Of a stretch of DNA of 11,203 nucleotides, positions 7,372-11,203 are shown in pieces. The notes beneath the pieces were generated by a model. That model saw nothing but the letters and a program-made list of their open reading frames with translations, ran no database searches and had not been told where the DNA came from. Source of the DNA: an uncultured Collinsella sp. (GTDB lineage Bacteria > Actinomycetota > Coriobacteriia > Coriobacteriales > Coriobacteriaceae); contig URTP01000064.1 of NCBI GenBank assembly GCA_900550835.1, positions 1 to 11,203 on the forward strand, read 5' to 3'. The position numbers and the translations under genes are program-made. Positions within the stretch are counted from its first letter, which is position 1. Each line of letters opens with the position of its first letter.

Positions 7372-8400
7372 ATGGCCAACAAAGTCACCCTCAAGCAGAT
7401 CGCCCAGGAGGTGGGGCTTTCCCCCTCGTCGGTCTCGCTTGTGCTCAACAATCGGCCCTGTCGCATCTCGGAAGAAAACCGCAAGCGCATCAAAGAGGTC
7501 GCGGCGCGCAACCACTATGTTCCCAACCAGATCGCGCGCAGCCTGGTCATGCGCGAGTCGCGCACGCTGGGCCTTATCGTTCCCAACATCGAGAGCCGAT
7601 TTTTTGCCTCGCTCGCTGGCAGTCTGGAAAAGCGCTGCCGCGAGGACGGCTACGCGCTCTTTATTACCAGCTCGGGTGGAAGCGCCGAGGACGATCTGGA
7701 GCTCCTGCGCCAGCTGGTGACGCGCGGCGTCGATGGTGTGTTTTTGGTCGTGGGCGACGAATTCTCGGACGACCGCGCTTTGCGCGAAGAAGTCAGCCAT
7801 CTGCCCATCCCGGCGGTAATGGTCGACCGTGCCATTGAGGGACTCGAGTGCGACAAGGTGATGTTCGACCACGAGATGGGCGGCTATATGGCCACCCGCT
7901 ATCTAATCGAGCAAGGCCACCGCCGTATTGCCTGCCTGGTTAACGCGCGCCGCTCCAATACGGGTCGTAAGCGTCTTGCCGGCTACGAGCGTGCGCTGCG
8001 CGAGGTGGGGCAGCCCATCGATGCGCGCTTGGAGTTCGAGAGTGAGTATTACATTCCGAGTGCCTATGAGGCCTCGGAGGCGGTGCTTGCAACTGACGCC
8101 ACTGCTGTGTTCGCAAGCTCGGACAACATTGCGCTGGGCCTGCTCAAGCGCCTGCATGAGATGGGGAAGAGCATTCCGGGCGATATCTCGGTGGTGAGCT
8201 ATGACAACTCGGCTGCCGACGTTCTCTTTGAGCCGGCGTTGACCGCGATCGAGCAGGACCCCGGCGTGCTTGCCGAGCATGCTTTTGGCTGCATGTCCAA
8301 GCGTCTTGCCGGTAGGGGCGGCAGGCGCGCCGAAGAGGTCGTTCTGGAGCCGGCGCTTATCGTTAAGGACAGCGTGCTCGAGCTTACTAAACACAACTAA
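7372..8400 (+). CDS. LacI-family transcriptional regulator
   Basis: This is a 342-residue DNA-binding regulator of the LacI/GalR family, normally a dimer or tetramer whose operator binding is tuned by a sugar or sugar phosphate. The N-terminal helix-turn-helix is VTLKQIAQEVGLSPSSVSLVLN (split here at residues 5-15 and 16-26), followed by the hinge helix PNQIARSL. Leu58 is at the position that in this family wedges into the central CpG of the operator. A periplasmic-binding-protein-like effector domain follows, with LGLIVPNIESRFFASL, GVDGVFLV, RRIACL, RKRLAGYERAL, VFASSDNIALGLL and SVVSYDNS. GGAAGGAG (7360-7367) is four bases before the ATG. The frame stays open far upstream across antisense murB, but that stretch is not coding. 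Palindromes at its own promoter and at xfp suggest it controls both; the effector is unknown. Confidence 0.93.
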   Translation: MANKVTLKQIAQEVGLSPSSVSLVLNNRPCRISEENRKRIKEVAARNHYVPNQIARSLVMRESRTLGLIVPNIESRFFASLAGSLEKRCREDGYALFITSSGGSAEDDLELLRQLVTRGVDGVFLVVGDEFSDDRALREEVSHLPIPAVMVDRAIEGLECDKVMFDHEMGGYMATRYLIEQGHRRIACLVNARRSNTGRKRLAGYERALREVGQPIDARLEFESEYYIPSAYEASEAVLATDATAVFASSDNIALGLLKRLHEMGKSIPGDISVVSYDNSAADVLFEPALTAIEQDPGVLAEHAFGCMSKRLAGRGGRRAEEVVLEPALIVKDSVLELTKHN

Positions 8401-8412
8401 ACACGTTTATCA
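8395..8412. promoter_or_regulatory. Third operator-like site over the lacI stop codon
   Basis: The 18 bp AACTAAACACGTTTATCA contain one perfect half-site (TTTATCA, which is TGATAAA on the other strand) and one degenerate half-site (AACTAAA). Its centre lies 105.0 bp upstream of the first xfp operator centre, about ten helical turns, so it could serve as an auxiliary site for DNA looping. It is weaker than the others and part of it is coding sequence. Confidence 0.35.
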
Positions 8413-8444
8413 ATTCATGCAGATTGAATGTGGAGTACCTGTGA

Positions 8445-8475
8445 CAGACAATGCCGCAGGTGAATGTCTGCTTTT
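8445..8475 (+). terminator. Weak possible terminator after lacI
   Basis: CAGACA (8445-8450) and TGTCTG (8465-8470) form a 6-bp stem with a 14-nt loop, followed by CTTTT. The stem is short and the T run has only four bases, so many transcripts may read through toward xfp. Confidence 0.25.
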
Positions 8476-8499
8476 GCCTGTCCATATGGCAAATCAGGA

Positions 8500-8517
8500 T
8501 GGTAAAACGTTTTTTCA
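8500..8517. promoter_or_regulatory. xfp operator O1
   Basis: TGGTAAAACGTTTTTTCA is a CG-centred LacI-type operator with partial symmetry. It shares 16 of 20 bases with the downstream O2 copy when the two 20-bp windows starting at 8499 and 8520 are aligned. It sits just upstream of the -35 region of xfp. Confidence 0.65.
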
Positions 8518-8520
8518 CCA

Positions 8521-8538
8521 TGATAAAACGTTTTAGCA
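8521..8538. promoter_or_regulatory. xfp operator O2
   Basis: TGATAAAACGTTTTAGCA contains the perfect palindrome TAAAACGTTTTA (8524-8535) and is symmetric at eight of nine positions per arm. The central CG fits a LacI-family protein with a hinge leucine. Its centre is exactly 21 bp from that of O1, two helical turns, so both sites face the same side of the DNA. It fills the -35/spacer zone just upstream of the -10 TATACT, a position expected to repress. Confidence 0.75.
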
Positions 8539-8540
8539 AA

Positions 8541-8546
8541 TATACT
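8541..8546 (+). promoter_or_regulatory. Predicted -10 element of xfp
   Basis: TATACT lies 58 bases before the xfp ATG and directly after operator O2. The -35 at 17 bp (CCATGA) is poor; TTCACC (8515-8520) is closer to consensus but 20 bp away. Transcription would start near 8553 and give a leader of about 50 nt. Confidence 0.5.
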
Positions 8547-8604
8547 AGTCCCAACGAAAGGTTGCCGTATCGGAAGGCGACCGCGCAGCGAAGGGACATA
8601 AACA

Positions 8605-11133
8605 ATGGCTAAAACACTGGGAACGCCGTGGCAAAAACTGGGACATGAGGTTCCCGCTTCCGAGCTCGAGGGTGTCGACCTGTATTGGCGCGCCTCGAAC
8701 TACCTGTCCGTCGGCCAGATTTACCTTCGCTCCAACCCGCTGATGCGCAGCGACTTTGTCGACGAGAAGACCGGCGAGACGCGCGATTTTGGTCGTCCGG
8801 ACGTTAAGCACCGTCTGGTCGGTCACTGGGGCACCACGCCCGGCATCAACTTCCTGTTCGGTCATGTCAACCGCCTCATCGCCGATCACAACCAGAACGC
8901 CATTTTCTTGATGGGCCCGGGCCACGGTGGCCCTGCTGGCACCGCCCAGTCGCTGCTCGATGGCACCTACCGTGAGATCCGCCCCGACATCACCAATGAC
9001 GAGGCCGGCCTGCAGAAGTTCTTCCGCCAGTTCTCCTATCCCGGCGGCATCCCGAGCCACTTTGCGCCCGAGACGCCCGGTTCCATCCACGAGGGCGGCG
9101 AGCTCGGCTACACGCTCAGCCACGCCTACGGCGCCGTCATGGACAACCCGAGCCTGCTGGCCGTGGCCGTGGTGGGCGACGGTGAGTCCGAGACCGGTCC
9201 GCTTGCCACCTCTTGGCAGTCCAACAAGCTCGTGAACCCGGCAACCGACGGCATCGTCCTGCCAATCCTGCACCTCAACGGTTACAAGATCGCCAACCCC
9301 ACCATCCTCGCCCGCGTGTCCGACGAGGAGCTCACCAAGTTCTTCGAGGGCATGGGCTACAAGCCGCACTTCTTTGTCGCCGGCTTTGACGACGAGAGTC
9401 ACGCGAGCATCCACGAGCGTTTCGCCGCCCTGTTTGAGCAGGTCTTTGACGAGATTTGTGACATCAAGGCCACCGCGCAGGCCCAGGCTGCCGCGGGCGA
9501 GACCGTGGTCCGCCCGGCCTACCCCATGATTGTGTTCCGTACGCCCAAGGGCTGGACCTGCCCCAAGCAGATCGACGGCAAGAAGACCGAGGACTCCTGG
9601 CGCGCCCATCAGGTGCCGCTGGCAAGCGCCAAGGACACTCACGAGCACTTCCGCGTGCTGCGCGAGTGGCTGCGCTCCTACAAGCCCGAGGAGCTCTTTA
9701 CGCCCGAGGGCCAGGTGCGCCCCGAGGTAACGGCCTTTATGCCGACCGGCGAGCTGCGTATTGGCGCCAACCCCAACGCGAACGGCGGCAAGGTGCGTCG
9801 CGAGCTCGAGCTGCCCGATATCCACGCCCACGAGATTCCCGTCGCCGAGAAGGGCCATGGTTGGGGCTCCACCGAGGCTGCCCGCGTCTTTGGTGAGTAC
9901 ACTGCCGACGTTCTGGCCAAGAACATGGACGACTTCCGCATCTTCGGTCCCGACGAGACCGCGTCCAACCGCCTGCAGGCCGCTTATAAGGTGACCAAGA
10001 AGCAGTGGGATGCCGGCTTCTACGAGGACGAGGCCAACGACGAGCTGCTCGCTGGCTCCGGCAAGGTTGTCGAGCAGCTGTCCGAGCACCAGTGCGAGGG
10101 CTTCCTCGAGGCCTATGTGCTCACCGGCCGCTCCGGCGTGTGGAGCTCCTACGAGAGCTTTGTCCATGTGGTCGACTCCATGGTCAACCAGCACTGCAAG
10201 TGGCTCGAGGCTACCAAGCGCGAGATTCCGTGGCGTGCCCCCATCAGCGGCCTCAACATTTTGCTGTCGAGCCATGTTTGGCGTCAGGACCACAACGGCT
10301 TCTCGCACCAGGACCCCGGCTTTATCGACCTGCTACTCAACAAGGCCAACGACACGCACATCGTGAACGCCTACTATCCGGCCGACGCCAACATGGCTCT
10401 CGCCGTGGCCGAGCGCGTCTACCAGTCCACCGACTGCGTCAACGCGATCTTCTGCGGCAAGCAGCCCGCCCCGACCTTCCAGACGGTCGACGAGGCAAAG
10501 GCCGAGCTCGCCGAGGGCGTCGCAACCTGGAAGTGGGCATCGACCGCTGACTCACTCACCGAGGCCGACGTCGTGGTCGCCACCTGTGGCGACGTGCCGA
10601 CGCTCGAGGCTCTGGCTGCAACCGATATGCTGCGCGAGTTGGGCATCAAGGTATGGTTCGTCAACGTGGTCGATCTGCTCAAGATTCAGAACGTCTGCGA
10701 GAACGACCAGGCTATAAGCGACGAGCGCTGGGCTGAGCTGTTTGGCTGCGGCGAGAAGCCCGTGCTCTTCGCGTTCCACGCCTATGCCGGCACGATTCGC
10801 CGCCTGATCTGGAACCGCCCCGGACACGACGCGTTCCGCGTCCACGGCTACGAGGAGAAGGGCTCCACGACCACGCCGTTCGACATGCTGCGCCTGAACA
10901 ACATGGACCGCTGGGCCCTGGCCGCCGACGTGCTGCGCATGGTCGACGCCGATAAGTTTGCCGAGCAGATTGATGAGTGGGAGGCCTTCCGCACCGACGC
11001 CTTTGAGTTCGCGTGCGACGAGGGCTTCGATCACCCGGCCTTTACCGACTGGGTCTGGCCCGACGCCGCTGCCGCAACCGCAGCCGACGGCGCGCTCTCC
11101 GCAACGCAGCTAACTGCCGGCGACAACGAATAG
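8605..11133 (+). CDS. xfp: Xylulose-5-phosphate/fructose-6-phosphate phosphoketolase
   Basis: This thiamine-diphosphate enzyme splits xylulose-5-phosphate (and often fructose-6-phosphate) with phosphate into acetyl phosphate plus glyceraldehyde-3-phosphate or erythrose-4-phosphate. It is the key step of phosphoketolase sugar fermentation and a route to ATP and acetate in the cytoplasm. The 842-residue product has the full family pattern: LYWRASNYLSVGQIYL near the N-terminus, VKHRLVGHWGTTPG, MGPGHGGPA with His107, the cofactor motif GDGESETGP (191-199) with Asn225 in LHLNGYKIANPT, WSSYESF with Glu517, and SSHVWRQDHNGFSHQDPG. It is somewhat longer than the usual 790-825 residues, with an Ala-rich C-terminal tail. 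AAGGGA (8591-8596) lies eight bases before the ATG. Dual substrate use cannot be read from sequence. Two operators at its promoter point to control by the adjacent LacI-family protein. Confidence 0.96.
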   Translation: MAKTLGTPWQKLGHEVPASELEGVDLYWRASNYLSVGQIYLRSNPLMRSDFVDEKTGETRDFGRPDVKHRLVGHWGTTPGINFLFGHVNRLIADHNQNAIFLMGPGHGGPAGTAQSLLDGTYREIRPDITNDEAGLQKFFRQFSYPGGIPSHFAPETPGSIHEGGELGYTLSHAYGAVMDNPSLLAVAVVGDGESETGPLATSWQSNKLVNPATDGIVLPILHLNGYKIANPTILARVSDEELTKFFEGMGYKPHFFVAGFDDESHASIHERFAALFEQVFDEICDIKATAQAQAAAGETVVRPAYPMIVFRTPKGWTCPKQIDGKKTEDSWRAHQVPLASAKDTHEHFRVLREWLRSYKPEELFTPEGQVRPEVTAFMPTGELRIGANPNANGGKVRRELELPDIHAHEIPVAEKGHGWGSTEAARVFGEYTADVLAKNMDDFRIFGPDETASNRLQAAYKVTKKQWDAGFYEDEANDELLAGSGKVVEQLSEHQCEGFLEAYVLTGRSGVWSSYESFVHVVDSMVNQHCKWLEATKREIPWRAPISGLNILLSSHVWRQDHNGFSHQDPGFIDLLLNKANDTHIVNAYYPADANMALAVAERVYQSTDCVNAIFCGKQPAPTFQTVDEAKAELAEGVATWKWASTADSLTEADVVVATCGDVPTLEALAATDMLRELGIKVWFVNVVDLLKIQNVCENDQAISDERWAELFGCGEKPVLFAFHAYAGTIRRLIWNRPGHDAFRVHGYEEKGSTTTPFDMLRLNNMDRWALAADVLRMVDADKFAEQIDEWEAFRTDAFEFACDEGFDHPAFTDWVWPDAAAATAADGALSATQLTAGDNE

Positions 11134-11158
11134 CATCCGGGACGGTCTCGCGCTGGGG

Positions 11159-11172
11159 CCGCCTCCGGGCGG
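11159..11172 (+). terminator. Possible GC hairpin after xfp
   Basis: CCGCC and GGCGG form a 5-bp hairpin with a TCCG loop, 25 nt after the xfp stop. The following bases (GCGCCTTCCTCT) are pyrimidine-rich but lack a T run, so termination here is uncertain. Nothing else is recognisable in the last 70 bases of the window. Confidence 0.25.
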
Positions 11173-11203
11173 GCGCCTTCCTCTGAGAAGTGGGCTTCGC
11201 GAA

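Noticed and set aside
6277..8400. Apparent 707-residue protein ending in the LacI-family regulator
   Set aside because: The first 365 residues are antisense to murB and crossing of the intergenic region. The real regulator starts at 7372, where a good ribosome site and the typical MANKVTLKQIA start are found. It is not a fusion.
8499..8521. ATGGT/ACCAT inverted repeat around operator O1 as a lacI terminator
   Set aside because: The 5-bp arms are not centred on the operator and the stem would be AT-rich with mismatches. The tandem-operator reading explains the bases better.
8545..10308. 587-codon minus-strand open frame opposite xfp
   Set aside because: It is antisense to the thiamine-diphosphate domains of phosphoketolase, with biased composition and no known motif.

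Overview
The window looks like chromosomal DNA from a high-GC, gut-type actinobacterium of the class Coriobacteriia, most likely Collinsella or a close relative. This is inferred from base and codon usage, the gene set (short GlgP, GH77 MalQ, GalE, a phosphoketolase) and a Tat-exported coiled-coil cell-wall hydrolase. I could not run a database search. No mobile element, CRISPR array, tRNA or rRNA gene was recognised.

Layout from left to right. (1) Minus strand: glgP (glycogen phosphorylase, cut by the left window edge) preceded by malQ (4-alpha-glucanotransferase), with a GC-rich stem-loop between them and a repeat-rich promoter upstream of malQ. (2) Minus strand: galE (UDP-glucose 4-epimerase) with a textbook intrinsic terminator. 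(3) A 266-bp divergent intergenic region with nested inverted repeats, then on the plus strand a CwlO/PcsB-like secreted hydrolase. (4) Downstream of it, a non-coding stretch holding a 131-nt element that folds as RNA into a continuous 31-bp stem with an inner hairpin, followed by a terminator shared with the convergent murB gene (minus strand). (5) Plus strand: a LacI-family regulator, divergent from murB, followed by a large xylulose-5-phosphate/fructose-6-phosphate phosphoketolase gene (xfp) that runs almost to the right edge.

How the genes fit together. GlgP and MalQ together turn glycogen and maltodextrins into glucose-1-phosphate and glucose. GalE links UDP-glucose and UDP-galactose. 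Xfp makes acetyl phosphate from sugar phosphates. The hydrolase and MurB belong to peptidoglycan turnover and synthesis. The clearest regulatory story is at lacI-xfp: four sites built from the half-site TGATAAA lie upstream of lacI, at the lacI stop codon and as a tandem pair exactly 21 bp apart at the xfp promoter. This suggests that the regulator controls both itself and xfp.

The most unusual item is the long-stem element at 6017-6147. All three non-Watson-Crick positions in its 31-bp stem are G-U pairs when read as plus-strand RNA, which points to a structured transcript rather than a decaying DNA repeat.
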